From positions 1 to 36,634 of the forward strand of contig JAICJV010000023.1 of the NCBI GenBank assembly GCA_025928265.1: 36,634 nt of DNA, written 5' to 3'. A program made the position numbers and the translations under genes. Below, in pieces: positions 21,880 to 30,698 of the stretch (positions are counted from its first letter, which is position 1; each line of letters opens with the position of its first letter). Source of the DNA: Thermoleophilaceae bacterium (GTDB lineage Bacteria; Actinomycetota; Thermoleophilia; Solirubrobacterales; Thermoleophilaceae). The notes under the pieces were generated by a model, which was given only the letters and a program-made list of their open reading frames with translations, ran no database searches and had not been told where the DNA came from.

Positions 21880-22924
21880 CCGTCTCGACCAGCTGCGCTC
21901 AGAGGCCGAGTCGGCCATCGCCCAGGCGGCCGACGCCGCCGCGCTCGAGGACCTGCGCGTGCACTACCTCGGGCGCAGGTCCGAGCTCACCCAGATCCTG
22001 CGCGGCATCCGCGACCTGCCGCCGGAGGAGCGCGGCCCGACCGGCCAGGCGGCGAACGAGGCGCGCCAGACGATCGAGCAGGTGCTGGACATGCGCCGCG
22101 ACGCGCTCGAGTCGGGCGAGCTGGAGAAGCGCCTCGCCGGGGACCGCGTGGACGTCACGCTGCCGGGCGATCCGCCGTGGCCGGCGGGCCACCTGCACGT
22201 GATCACCGCTACGCGGCGCGAGATCGAGGATGTGTTCACAGGCCTCGGCTTCTTCGTCGGCGAGGGGCCGGAGGTGGAGTACGACTACTACAACTTCGAG
22301 GCGCTCAACATGCCGCCGGCGCACCCGGCGCGCGCGATGCAGGACACCTTCTACCTCTCGCACCAGGTCGTGCTGCGCACGCACACCTCGCCGCTCCAGG
22401 TGCGCTCGATGGAGATCCAGGAGCCGCCGATCTACGCGATCTTCCCCGGCCGCGTCTACCGCCGCGACTCCGACGCGACGCACACGCCGATGTTCCACCA
22501 GGTCGAGGGCCTCGCGATCGACGAGGACATCACGCTCGGCGACCTCGTCGGCGTGCTGCGCGAGTTCGCACGCGCGCTGTTCGGGCCCGACCGTGACGTG
22601 AAGGTGCGCTCGAGCTACTTCCCGTTCACCGAGCCGAGCGTGGAGGTGGACGTGTCGTGCTTCAACTGCGGCGGCAAGGGCTACCTGCCGGACGGCTCGC
22701 GCGATCCGCTCTGCAAGGGCTCGGGCTGGATCGAGATCCTCGGCGCGGGGATGGTCGACCCGAACGTGCTCGGTTTCGTCGCACACAGGGGCTATGACTC
22801 CGAGCGCGTGCAGGGCTTCGCGTTCGGCATGGGCATCGAGCGCATCGCGTTCCTGCGTCACGGCATTCCCGACCTGCGCATGTTCTTCGAGAACGACCTG
22901 CGGATGCTGGAGCAGTTCGGCTGA
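21872..22924 (+). CDS. pheS: phenylalanyl-tRNA synthetase alpha subunit
   Basis: 350 residues from GTG 21872, inside the end of the methyltransferase gene. It is the catalytic subunit of the alpha2beta2 enzyme that charges tRNA-Phe. An N-terminal coiled coil (1-85; LHYLGRRSELTQILRGIRDLPPEERG-like) leads into the class II core: HPITATRREIEDVFTGLGF-type motif 1 region, GPEVEYDYYNFEALNMPPAHPARAMQDTFYL, the motif 2 segment FPGRVYRRDSDATHTPMFHQVEGL, and motif 3 FAFGMGIERIAFLRHGIPDLRMFFENDLR. Its stop overlaps the pheT start by one base (TGATG). Confidence 0.97.
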   Translation: MPDRLDQLRSEAESAIAQAADAAALEDLRVHYLGRRSELTQILRGIRDLPPEERGPTGQAANEARQTIEQVLDMRRDALESGELEKRLAGDRVDVTLPGDPPWPAGHLHVITATRREIEDVFTGLGFFVGEGPEVEYDYYNFEALNMPPAHPARAMQDTFYLSHQVVLRTHTSPLQVRSMEIQEPPIYAIFPGRVYRRDSDATHTPMFHQVEGLAIDEDITLGDLVGVLREFARALFGPDRDVKVRSSYFPFTEPSVEVDVSCFNCGGKGYLPDGSRDPLCKGSGWIEILGAGMVDPNVLGFVAHRGYDSERVQGFAFGMGIERIAFLRHGIPDLRMFFENDLRMLEQFG

Positions 22925-25350
22925 TGCGCGTCCCCGTCTCATGGCTGCGCGAGTACTGCGATCCCCGCCTGTCGGCGCAGGAGATCGGCGTGCGCCTCAA
23001 CGACAGCGGCACCGAACTCGAGCGGATCGAGAGCGTGGGTGTGGGCGCGGTTGACGACTTCGTGGTGGGGCGGGTGCTCGCGGCCGAGCAGCACCCGAAC
23101 GCCGACCGCCTGCGCGTGTGCCAGGTGGACGACGGCTCCGGCGAGACGCGCACGATCGTGTGCGGCGCGCCCAACGTGGCGGCCGGCCAGACCGTGGCGG
23201 TGGCGCGTCCCGGAGCGGTGATGCCCGACGGCTCGAAGCTCGGCAAGGCGAAGCTGCGCGGCGTCGAGTCGAGCGGGATGATCCTGGCCGAGGACGAGGT
23301 CGGCGTGGGGGAAGACCACGCCGGGATCATGGTGCTCGAGAACGGCCACGAGCCGGGCACGCCGCTGCTCGACGCGCTCCAGATCCGCGACGACGTGCTC
23401 GACCTCGCGATCAGCCCGAACCGGCCCGACTGTCTCGCGGTCTACGGGATCGCGCGCGAGGTGCACGCGCTCACCGAGGTGCCGCTGGCCCCCGACCCCA
23501 CCGACTCCGACGCCGAGCCCGCCGCCGGCTCGCACGACCTGCAGGTCGATATCGATCCGGAGATCTGCCTGCGCTTCACCGTGCGTGTGTTCGAGGACGT
23601 GAAGATCGGGCCCTCGCCCCTGTGGCTCAAGGCGCGACTGACCGCGGCCGGCCAGCGGCCGATCTCGAACGTGGTCGACATCACCAACTACGTGATGCTG
23701 CTCACCGGCCAGCCGCTGCACGCGTTCGACTACGACCGCGTGCGCGGCGGCCGCCTGCGCGTGCACCGCGCCGAGCCCGGCCAGAAGCTCGTGACGCTCG
23801 ACGACGTGGAGCGCACGCTGTCGGGCGACATGGCGTTGATCTCGGATGCCGAGGGTCCGACGTCGCTTGCCGGCGTGATGGGCGGGCAGGTGTCCGAGGT
23901 CTCTGGCGACACCGCGCGCGTGGCGATGGAGGCGGCCACCTGGGTCGGGCCGAACATCTCGCGCACGATGTCCACGCTCGGCCTGCGCAGCGAGGCGGGT
24001 GCGCGCTTCGAGAAGCAGCTGCACCCGGCGCTGGCGATGGCCGCACAGCGGCTGGCCGCGCGCCTGATGGTCGACCTGTGCGGCGCGCGCCTGGTGGCGG
24101 GAACCGTGGACGTGTATCCGCGTCCGCTCGAGCCGCGGACCGTGAAGCTGCGCGTGCCGCGCGTGGAGAAGCTGCTCGGCGCGGCGATCCCGGTGCCGGA
24201 GATCGAGGCGATTCTCCAGCGGCTCGGGTTCGGTGCAACGCCCGGCGACAGTCCCGGCGTGCTCGACGTGCTCGTGCCCTACTGGCGCGACGGCGACATC
24301 CAGCGCGAGGCGGACGTGATCGAGGAGGTCGGCCGCATCCACGGGCTCGACAAGCTGCCCATCACGCTGCCGGCGCGGCGCCACGCCATCGGCCGCCTCA
24401 CCGAGCGTCAGCGGCTGCGCCGGCGCGTGGAGGACGCGCTGCGCGACCGCGGCACGAGCGAGGTGGTGGCCTACAGCTTCACGTCGCAGGCGACGCTCGA
24501 CCGGCTGCGGCTCGGCGACGTCCCGCTGCTCCACATCGCCAACCCGCTGTCCGAGGACCAGAGTGTCATGCGGCCGCTGCTCCTGCCCGGCCTGCTCGAC
24601 GCCGCGCGCCACAACGCAGCACACGGGCGTCCGGCGGTGCGCCTGTTCGAGTCCGCGCACGTCTATCGGGTCGCGGGGCCGCTCGACAAGGCCCCGGATG
24701 GGAGCCCGCAGGGTCAGACGCCCGCACGCGAGCGCCACCACCTCGCGGCCGTCCTGACCGAGGCGCTGCCGGGTACCTGGCGCAGCGATCCGCGTCCCGC
24801 CGACTTCTACGCTGCCAAGGCGCTGCTCGAGGCGACGATCGGATCGGTGGGAGTCGAGGCGTGGTTCGAGCCGGGTGAGCGGCCGTTCCTGCACCCGGGT
24901 CGCACGGCGACCGTGCTCGCGGGCGACGAGCGCAAGCTCGGCTGGGTGGGCGAGCTGCACCCCTCGGTTGCGCGCGAGTGGGACCTCGACCGCGCCGTCG
25001 CCGCCTTCGAGATCGACCTCGACCTGCTCGCGGAAATCGCGCCGGGGCCGGGCCACTACAGCGACGTGACCACGTTCCCGCCCGTCGTGCAGGACATCGC
25101 CGTGGTGGTGGCCGAGGACGTGCCCGCCGCCGATGTCGTGGACGCCGTCCGCTCGGCCAGCCGTCTCGTCGACGCCGTCGAGCTCTTCGACGTGTATCAC
25201 GGCCAGCAGGTGGGTGACGGCAACAAGTCGCTGGCGCTGCGGCTCGAGTTCCGCTCGCCCGAGCGCACCCTCACCGACGAGGACGTGACGGCCGAGCGCA
25301 CGAAGATCGAGGGCGTGCTCTCGGAGATCGGGGGGAGGCTGCGTGCATAG
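22924..25350 (+). CDS. pheT: phenylalanyl-tRNA synthetase beta subunit
   Basis: 808 residues from ATG 22924. Opening MRVPVSWLREYCD is standard. The tRNA-binding OB fold (about 40-150) holds HPNADRLRVCQVD and IVCGAPNVAAGQTVAVARPGA. The B3/4 editing region (about 205-395) includes RPISNVVDITNYVMLLTGQPLHAFD and GVMGG. The B5 domain and catalytic-like core include IQREADVIEEVGRIHG and the SEDQSVMRPLLLPGLL segment. The C-terminal anticodon-binding FDX domain (about 715-808) ends with NKSLALRLEFRSPERTLTDEDV. The length is typical. It overlaps argC by 8 bases, linking it to arginine synthesis as in other actinobacteria. Confidence 0.97.
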   Translation: MRVPVSWLREYCDPRLSAQEIGVRLNDSGTELERIESVGVGAVDDFVVGRVLAAEQHPNADRLRVCQVDDGSGETRTIVCGAPNVAAGQTVAVARPGAVMPDGSKLGKAKLRGVESSGMILAEDEVGVGEDHAGIMVLENGHEPGTPLLDALQIRDDVLDLAISPNRPDCLAVYGIAREVHALTEVPLAPDPTDSDAEPAAGSHDLQVDIDPEICLRFTVRVFEDVKIGPSPLWLKARLTAAGQRPISNVVDITNYVMLLTGQPLHAFDYDRVRGGRLRVHRAEPGQKLVTLDDVERTLSGDMALISDAEGPTSLAGVMGGQVSEVSGDTARVAMEAATWVGPNISRTMSTLGLRSEAGARFEKQLHPALAMAAQRLAARLMVDLCGARLVAGTVDVYPRPLEPRTVKLRVPRVEKLLGAAIPVPEIEAILQRLGFGATPGDSPGVLDVLVPYWRDGDIQREADVIEEVGRIHGLDKLPITLPARRHAIGRLTERQRLRRRVEDALRDRGTSEVVAYSFTSQATLDRLRLGDVPLLHIANPLSEDQSVMRPLLLPGLLDAARHNAAHGRPAVRLFESAHVYRVAGPLDKAPDGSPQGQTPARERHHLAAVLTEALPGTWRSDPRPADFYAAKALLEATIGSVGVEAWFEPGERPFLHPGRTATVLAGDERKLGWVGELHPSVAREWDLDRAVAAFEIDLDLLAEIAPGPGHYSDVTTFPPVVQDIAVVVAEDVPAADVVDAVRSASRLVDAVELFDVYHGQQVGDGNKSLALRLEFRSPERTLTDEDVTAERTKIEGVLSEIGGRLRA

Positions 25351-26323
25351 GGTCGCCGTCCTCGGTGCCGCCGGCTTCGCGGGCGCGGTGTGCGCCTACA
25401 TCGCCGAGCGCCACCCTTCGCTCGAGCTCACGATGATCACCGGCCGCTCCGACGCCGGTCGCCGGCTCGACCACATCTACCCCAAGTACCGCGTCCGGCG
25501 CGAGCTCGAGAGCTACGACCCCGACCGCGTCGCCGAGCGCGCCGACGCCGCGCTGGTCGCCTATCCGCACGGGGCGGCGGCGCCGGTGGTCGAGGACCTG
25601 CTCCACCGCGGCTTGAAGGTGGTCGACCTCTCCGCCGACTTCCGCGTCCCGCAGGAGCTGTACGAGCGCTGGTACCAGCCGCACGAGGCGCCCGGGCTGC
25701 TCAGACGCTCGATCTACGGCCTGACCGAGACGCATCGCGACGAGATCCGCGCCGCCGACCTGGTCGCCGGCCCCGGCTGCTACCCGACCGCCGCACTGCT
25801 CGCGGTCTGGCCGCTGCGCGAGCTGGCGCGCGACGTGGTGATCGACGCGAAGTCAGGTGTCTCCGGCGCCGGCCGTGGCGCGAATGAGACCACGCACTTC
25901 GTGTCGGTGGCGGAGAACATGAACCCGTACAAGGTGGAGGGGCACCGCCATCGCGCCGAGCTCGAGTCGGAGCTGGGTCCGGAGCTCCCCATCACCTTCA
26001 TCCCCCATCTGGTGCCGATCGATCAGGGGCTGCTGGCGTCCGCGTACGTCACGCCCGCGCACGGCGTGAGCGCACAGGAGGTGCGCGATCTGTTCCGCGA
26101 GGCATACGACGGCGAGCCGTTCATCGAGCTGGCCGACGAACCGCCCGGGGTGCGCGACGTGCGCGAGACCAACATCTGCCGCATTCACGCCACCGTCGAG
26201 CCCGCGACCGGGCGGGTGATGGCGTTCGCCGCCATCGACAACCTCTGGAAGGGAGCGGCCGGCCAGGCCGTGCAGGACCTCAACCTCATGCTCGGGCTCG
26301 ACGAGCGCGAGGGCCTCGTATGA
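25343..26323 (+). CDS. argC: N-acetyl-gamma-glutamyl-phosphate reductase
   Basis: 326 residues from GTG 25343, with GGGGGAGG as ribosome binding site. Third step of arginine synthesis: it reduces N-acetylglutamyl phosphate to the semialdehyde with NADPH. VAVLGAAGFAGA (residues 4-15) is the dinucleotide site. DLSADFR and the catalytic Cys in AGPGCYPTAALL are present, as are SGVSGAGRGA, the His in the HRHRAELE region, PHLVPIDQG and the C-terminal AIDNLWKGAAGQAVQDLNLM. It overlaps pheT (8 bases) and argJ (4 bases). Confidence 0.97.
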   Translation: MHRVAVLGAAGFAGAVCAYIAERHPSLELTMITGRSDAGRRLDHIYPKYRVRRELESYDPDRVAERADAALVAYPHGAAAPVVEDLLHRGLKVVDLSADFRVPQELYERWYQPHEAPGLLRRSIYGLTETHRDEIRAADLVAGPGCYPTAALLAVWPLRELARDVVIDAKSGVSGAGRGANETTHFVSVAENMNPYKVEGHRHRAELESELGPELPITFIPHLVPIDQGLLASAYVTPAHGVSAQEVRDLFREAYDGEPFIELADEPPGVRDVRETNICRIHATVEPATGRVMAFAAIDNLWKGAAGQAVQDLNLMLGLDEREGLV

Positions 26324-27549
26324 CGTTCTTCAGCTCGCGCTGGGTCGAGCGGCCCGAGCACGTGACCGAGGGCGAGCCCGCCGGCCTGCCGCTGGGCTTC
26401 CGTGCGGCGGGCACGGCTGCCGGGCTCAAGCAGGACGGCCTCGACGTGGGAGTGCTGTTCTCCGACAAGGAGGCCACGACGTCCGCGGCGCGCTTCACCA
26501 GCAACGCGCGGCTGGGCGCCCCGGTGATCGTCTCGCAGCAGGCGGCGCTCGATCGCCTGCGCGCGGTGGTCGCCAACTCCGGCGGCTCGAACACGGGCGA
26601 CGGCCGGCGCGGCATCGAGACGGCGCTGGCGACACAGGCGGCGGCTGCCGAGGCGCTGGGCGTGCCGCCCGAGCAGGTCGGGCTTGCATCCACGGGCGTC
26701 ATCGCCGCGGAGCTCCCGCGCGACAAGATCGTGGCCGGCGCGCGCGCCGCGATCGAGCAGCTCGGCGACCGTACGGCCGACTTCGCGCGGGCGATCATGA
26801 CCACCGACCGCTGGCCGAAGCACGCGTGCCTCGAGGTGCAGCTCGGCGCGGGCACGGTCCGCCTCTCGGCGCAGGCCAAGGGCGCCGGCATGATCTCGCC
26901 GCGCTACGCCACGATGTTCTGCTTCGTGCAGACCGACGCCGCGCTCGACCCGGCCACCGTCGACCTGCTCACCGGCGTGTGCGTGAAGCGCTCGTTCGAC
27001 CGCATCTCGGTGGACGGCCAGCTCTCGACGAGCGACACGGTCTTCGTTCAGGCGAACGGCGCGTCGGGTGTGCGCGTGGAGCCCGAGACGACGGACGAGC
27101 TGCTGCTGGGCGAGGCGATGGACGCGCTCATGCGCCAGCTCGCCATGCTGATCGTGAGCGACGGCGAGGGCGCGCAGCGGACCGCCCGGCTCATCGTGCG
27201 CGGCGGCACCGACGACGTCGAGCGGGTCGCGCGCTCGGTCGCGAACTCGCCGCTCGTGAAGACCGCGCTGACCGGCGCCGACCCCAACTACGGGCGGATC
27301 CTCCAGGCAGCCGGCCAGGCGATGGATGGTCCGTTCGTCGTCGATCTGGAGATCGAGGGGCGCGCCGTGGTGAGCGCGGGGGAGGGCGTCCCGCTCTCGC
27401 CGGACGAGTTCGCCGACCTCGAGCGCGCGGTGCAGGGCGACGAGGTGGAGTTCGCGCTCACGATCCCCGGGGAGGGCGGCGAGACCGAGGTCTTCTTCTC
27501 GGACCTCTCCCATGACTACGTCACCATCAACGCGGAGTACACGACATGA
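26320..27549 (+). CDS. argJ: glutamate N-acetyltransferase / ornithine acetyltransferase
   Basis: 409 residues from ATG 26320 (ATGA overlap with argC). It recycles the acetyl group from N-acetylornithine to glutamate. The precursor self-cleaves before the threonine of KGAGMISPRYATMF (T198), which becomes the N-terminal nucleophile of the beta chain. STGVIA is close to the STGVIG oxyanion region, and CVKRSFDRISVDGQLSTSDTV and GADPNYGRIL are typical. The usual NSGNANACTG loop reads NSGGSNTGDG here. Whether it can also use acetyl-CoA (bifunctional) cannot be told from sequence. It overlaps argB by 4 bases. Confidence 0.96.
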   Translation: MTFFSSRWVERPEHVTEGEPAGLPLGFRAAGTAAGLKQDGLDVGVLFSDKEATTSAARFTSNARLGAPVIVSQQAALDRLRAVVANSGGSNTGDGRRGIETALATQAAAAEALGVPPEQVGLASTGVIAAELPRDKIVAGARAAIEQLGDRTADFARAIMTTDRWPKHACLEVQLGAGTVRLSAQAKGAGMISPRYATMFCFVQTDAALDPATVDLLTGVCVKRSFDRISVDGQLSTSDTVFVQANGASGVRVEPETTDELLLGEAMDALMRQLAMLIVSDGEGAQRTARLIVRGGTDDVERVARSVANSPLVKTALTGADPNYGRILQAAGQAMDGPFVVDLEIEGRAVVSAGEGVPLSPDEFADLERAVQGDEVEFALTIPGEGGETEVFFSDLSHDYVTINAEYTT

Positions 27550-28391
27550 ACACGAGCGTCGGGACTCTCCTCGAAGCGCTGCCGTACATCCGCGAGTTCC
27601 ACGGCAAGACCGTGGTGATCAAGATCGGCGGCGCCGCGATGACCGATGCGGGGCTCACGCACGACTTCGCGCAGGACATCGTGCTGCTGCGCTACGTCGG
27701 CCTCCAGCCGATCGTCGTGCACGGCGGCGGCCCGATGATCACGCGCCTGATGGAGCGCCTCGGCATGGACGTGAAGTTCGTGGGCGGCCTGCGCGTGTCC
27801 GACCAGGCCACGGTCGAGGTGGCGAAGATGGTGCTGGTCGGCAAGCAGAACAAGGACATCGTGCTGTCGCTCAACCGCCACGGTCAGTCCGCGGTGGGCA
27901 TCTGCGGCGACGACGGGCAGCTCTTCCGCGTGCGCAAGATGCCGACGCCCGATGACGTGGATCTGGGATACGTGGGCGAGATCGAGCGCGTGAACGTGGA
28001 CCTGCTGCGCAACATCTCGGAGAACTACATCCCGGTGATCGCGTCGGTGGGCGCCGACATGAGCGGCCAGTCGTACAACATCAATGCCGACGAGGCGGCG
28101 GGGGCGGTCGCCGAGGCGATCGGCGCCTACAAGCTCGTCTTCCTCACGGACGTCCCGGGCTGGCTCGCGAATCCCGACGACGAGTCGAGCCGCATCTCGC
28201 TCGCCAGCGCGGCCCACGTGCGCCAGCGGCTCGAAGACCTGTCGGGCGGGATGCGGCCCAAGCTCGCGGCGTGCCTGCACGCGGTCGAGAGCGGCGTTCC
28301 CGCGGCGCACATCATCGACGGCCGCGAGCCCCACTCCGTGCTGCTCGAGCTGTTCACCGACGAGGGCATCGGCACGAAGGTGATGCCGTGA
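27546..28391 (+). CDS. argB: acetylglutamate kinase
   Basis: 281 residues from ATG 27546. Second step of arginine synthesis: it phosphorylates N-acetylglutamate, usually under arginine feedback. Amino-acid-kinase motifs are in order: VVIKIGGAAM, VVHGGGPMITRLMERLG, KFVGGLRVSD, the VNVDLLRNI segment, NINADEAAGAVAEA, KLVFLTDVPGWL and the C-terminal GGMRPKLAACLHAVESGVPAAHIIDGR. An N-terminal helix ahead of the core (LLEALPYIREFHGK) matches the arginine-sensitive hexameric type, so feedback inhibition is likely. Overlaps of 4 bases exist on both sides. Confidence 0.97.
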   Translation: MNTSVGTLLEALPYIREFHGKTVVIKIGGAAMTDAGLTHDFAQDIVLLRYVGLQPIVVHGGGPMITRLMERLGMDVKFVGGLRVSDQATVEVAKMVLVGKQNKDIVLSLNRHGQSAVGICGDDGQLFRVRKMPTPDDVDLGYVGEIERVNVDLLRNISENYIPVIASVGADMSGQSYNINADEAAGAVAEAIGAYKLVFLTDVPGWLANPDDESSRISLASAAHVRQRLEDLSGGMRPKLAACLHAVESGVPAAHIIDGREPHSVLLELFTDEGIGTKVMP

Positions 28392-29530
28392 CCCTCACCG
28401 ACCTCCAGGCGCTCGAACGCGACTACGTGATGGGCACCTACGCCCGCATGCCGGTCGAGTTCGTGCGCGGCGAAGGCACGCGGCTGTGGGACGCGGCGGG
28501 CGAGGAGTACCTCGACTTCCTCACCGGCATCTCCGTCGTTCAGATCGGCCACGCGCACCCGCACTGGGTCGAGGCGGTGCAGGATCAGGCCGCGCGGCTC
28601 GCGCACGTGTCGAACCTCTTCTACACGGAGCCTGCGATGCGGCTGGCGCAGCGGCTGTCCGAGGCGTCGCTCGGCGGCAAGGTGTTCTTCGCGAACTCGG
28701 GTGCCGAGGCGAACGAGTGCGCCATCAAGCTGGCGCGGCGCCACCGCGCGCAGGGCGAGATCGTGGTGGTCGAGAGCGGCTTCCACGGCCGCACCTACGG
28801 AGCGCTGTCGGCCACCCCGCAGGAGTCGAAGCAGGCCCCGTTCGCGCCGCTCGTGCCGGGCTTTCGCGTCGTGCCGCGGGGCGACCTGTTCGACTCGGTC
28901 GGCGATCGCACCGCCGCGATCCTCATCGAGCCGATCCAGGGCGAGTCGGGGATCCACCCGCTGTCCGAGGAGACTCTCGCCGCCGCGCGCGCCGCCTGCG
29001 ATCGCACGGGCGCGCTCCTGATCTTCGACGAGGTGCAGTGCGGGATGGGACGCACCGGCACGATGTGGGCCTACGAGCAGTACGGCGTGCGGCCCGACGT
29101 GATGACCCTCGCCAAGGGCCTCGGCGGCGGGCTCCCGATCGGCGCGTGCATCACCTCGCCGGACTACGCCGACGTGCTCCAGCCCGGCGACCACGGTTCC
29201 ACCTTCGCCGGCGGCCCGATCGCGTGTGCGGCCGCGAACGCGGTGCTCGACGTGCTGCTCGAGGACGGCTTCCTCGACGAGGTGCGCAGCAGGGGCGACC
29301 GGCTGCTGCGCGGACTCGACGAGCTGTCCGGCGGACGGGCGCGCGGCCGTGGCCTGATGTGCGCGTACAGCACCGAGGACGCGCCCGGGCTGGTGCGGCG
29401 CGCCCTGGCGGAGGAGCGCCTCGTCCTCAACGCGACCGGACCGGACACGGTGCGGCTGCTGCCGCCGCTGACCGTCTCCGACGACGAGATCGACGAGGCG
29501 CTCGACCGCCTCGCACGCCTTGCTGCGTAG
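28388..29530 (+). CDS. argD: acetylornithine aminotransferase
   Basis: 380 residues from GTG 28388 (GTGA overlap with argB). Class III PLP aminotransferase that makes N-acetylornithine from the semialdehyde and glutamate. Visible: YARMPVEFVRGEGTRLWDAAGEEYLDFLTGI, NSGAEANECAIKLAR, GFHGRTYGALSAT, IEPIQGESGIHPL, DEVQCGMGRTG and PLP lysine K243 in TLAKGLGGGLPIGA, then GSTFAGGPIACAAA. It is the last gene of the run of overlapping genes that starts with the methyltransferase. argF and argR do not follow, unlike in many actinobacteria. Confidence 0.96.
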   Translation: MTLTDLQALERDYVMGTYARMPVEFVRGEGTRLWDAAGEEYLDFLTGISVVQIGHAHPHWVEAVQDQAARLAHVSNLFYTEPAMRLAQRLSEASLGGKVFFANSGAEANECAIKLARRHRAQGEIVVVESGFHGRTYGALSATPQESKQAPFAPLVPGFRVVPRGDLFDSVGDRTAAILIEPIQGESGIHPLSEETLAAARAACDRTGALLIFDEVQCGMGRTGTMWAYEQYGVRPDVMTLAKGLGGGLPIGACITSPDYADVLQPGDHGSTFAGGPIACAAANAVLDVLLEDGFLDEVRSRGDRLLRGLDELSGGRARGRGLMCAYSTEDAPGLVRRALAEERLVLNATGPDTVRLLPPLTVSDDEIDEALDRLARLAA

Positions 29531-29661
29531 CGTCGATTTCCGCAAACAGCGGCAACTTTCTTAAGCGTCCTCTCACCCAAGCGGGCGAAATCGCATTGCA
29601 GAGCGGCCCGCGCCGGGCTACCACGGAGCGCGTCAAGTACGCAACTCGAGGGGACGACCGA

Positions 29662-30234
29662 GTGACTCGCAAAGGAATGCACGTGAAGCACCCGCGGCGG
29701 ACGATCGCGGCTCTGGCCACGGGGCTCGTGGCGATCAGCGTCGCCGCCGGCTCCGGGGCCGACTTCAGCTCAGAGGCGGCCAACCCGGCCAACACGTTCA
29801 CCGCCGGCAGCCTGTCGATCGACGACAGCCGCGACGGCGCCGCCATCTTCAGCCCGTCGAACATGAAGCCGGGCGCGGCGGCGCAGACCGGCATCGTCGA
29901 CATCGCCAACAGCGGCTCGCTGCCCGGCGCCTTCACGCTCTCGCGCGACCGGCTGGCCAGCACGGACACCGGCACGCCGAACCCGGCGCCGTTCGCAGCC
30001 AAGGTGAACCTCACGGTCACCGACTGCGGTGATGCGTGCGGCGACGCCGGCGACCACGTCGTATATGACGGCACGCTCGCCGCGATGGACACCGACATCG
30101 CGCTCGGCACGTTCGCCGCGGGCGAGAAGCACCGCTTCCAGTTCGCGGCTGCGCTCGACTCGTCCACCGGCAACGAGTACGTGTCCGACTCCGCGTCGGC
30201 GCGCTTCGTCTGGGACGCGGTTCAGACCCAGTGA
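29662..30234 (+). CDS. TasA/CalY-family secreted fibre-type protein
   Basis: 190 residues from GTG 29662, with GAGGGG 8 bases upstream. ATG 29677 and GTG 29683 (AAAGGA 6 bases before) are alternatives. A signal peptide (RRTIAALATGLVAISVAAGSG) is followed by ADFSSEAANPANTFTAGSLSI, the FxxxxxNxxNxFxAGTLxL entry of TasA/camelysin proteins, then SNMKPGAAAQTGIVDIANSGSLPGAF, matching their NLKPGD and IxNxGxL segments. TasA forms extracellular fibres in Bacillus biofilms. Here two Cys (CGDAC) are an addition. The gene overlaps a SipW-type signal peptidase gene by 4 bases, as expected for its processing enzyme. The family call is firm; fibre formation is inference. Confidence 0.85.
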   Translation: MTRKGMHVKHPRRTIAALATGLVAISVAAGSGADFSSEAANPANTFTAGSLSIDDSRDGAAIFSPSNMKPGAAAQTGIVDIANSGSLPGAFTLSRDRLASTDTGTPNPAPFAAKVNLTVTDCGDACGDAGDHVVYDGTLAAMDTDIALGTFAAGEKHRFQFAAALDSSTGNEYVSDSASARFVWDAVQTQ

Positions 30235-30698
30235 GGGCCGTGGCGCTCACACTGCTCGCCGTCCTCGGCGCCCTGATGCTGGTGCCCGCGGCACTCGGCT
30301 ACGAGCGCTACGTGATCGGCGGCGGCTCGATGGGGAGCGCCGTGCCGCGCGGATCGATCGCCTACGAGGAGCGCGTGCCGGTGGCCGCGCTCCGCGTGGG
30401 CGACGTGATCACCTACAGGCCGCCCGGCCGCGCCGATCGCGTCACTCACCGGATCGTGTGGATCGGCCCAGCTCGCCAGATGCGCACGAAGGGCGACGCG
30501 AACAGCGCGCCCGACCCGTGGACCTTCACGTTGCGCGGTCAGGAGCAGGCGGTGCTGCGCTTCCACGTCCCGGTCGTGGGCTACGCGTTCGCGGCACTCG
30601 GCGTCCGCTGGGTGAGGATGCTCGTGATCGGGCTGCCCGCGCTGCTGGTCGCGATCGTGGTTCTCCGCGACGTCCGGCGCGAGCCCGTGGCGGCATGA
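30231..30698 (+). CDS. SipW/ER-type signal peptidase I
   Basis: 155 residues from GTG 30231. It cleaves signal peptides at the outer face of the membrane. An N-terminal helix (LTLLAVLGALMLVPAALG) precedes GGGSMGSAVPRGS with the catalytic Ser. The general base is His (VTHRIVWIG), and KGDANSAPDP carries the conserved Asp. This Ser/His/Asp layout is the S26B type found in archaea, eukaryotic ER and Bacillus SipW, not the Ser/Lys type of LepB. A second helix (MLVIGLPALLVAIVVL) anchors the C-terminus. It is coupled to the TasA-like gene before it and the Ig-like protein after it by 4-base overlaps. Confidence 0.9.
   Translation: MRAVALTLLAVLGALMLVPAALGYERYVIGGGSMGSAVPRGSIAYEERVPVAALRVGDVITYRPPGRADRVTHRIVWIGPARQMRTKGDANSAPDPWTFTLRGQEQAVLRFHVPVVGYAFAALGVRWVRMLVIGLPALLVAIVVLRDVRREPVAA

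Noticed and set aside
22939-25200. 753-codon minus-strand frame opposite pheT
   Set aside because: Composition is typical of a GC-bias shadow, and pheT is certain.
29531-29661. Promoter for the TasA-like gene in the 131-base gap after argD
   Set aside because: Only weak hexamer matches (TTGCAG-N17-TACCAC) and a 4-bp hairpin were seen; nothing strong enough to list as a feature.
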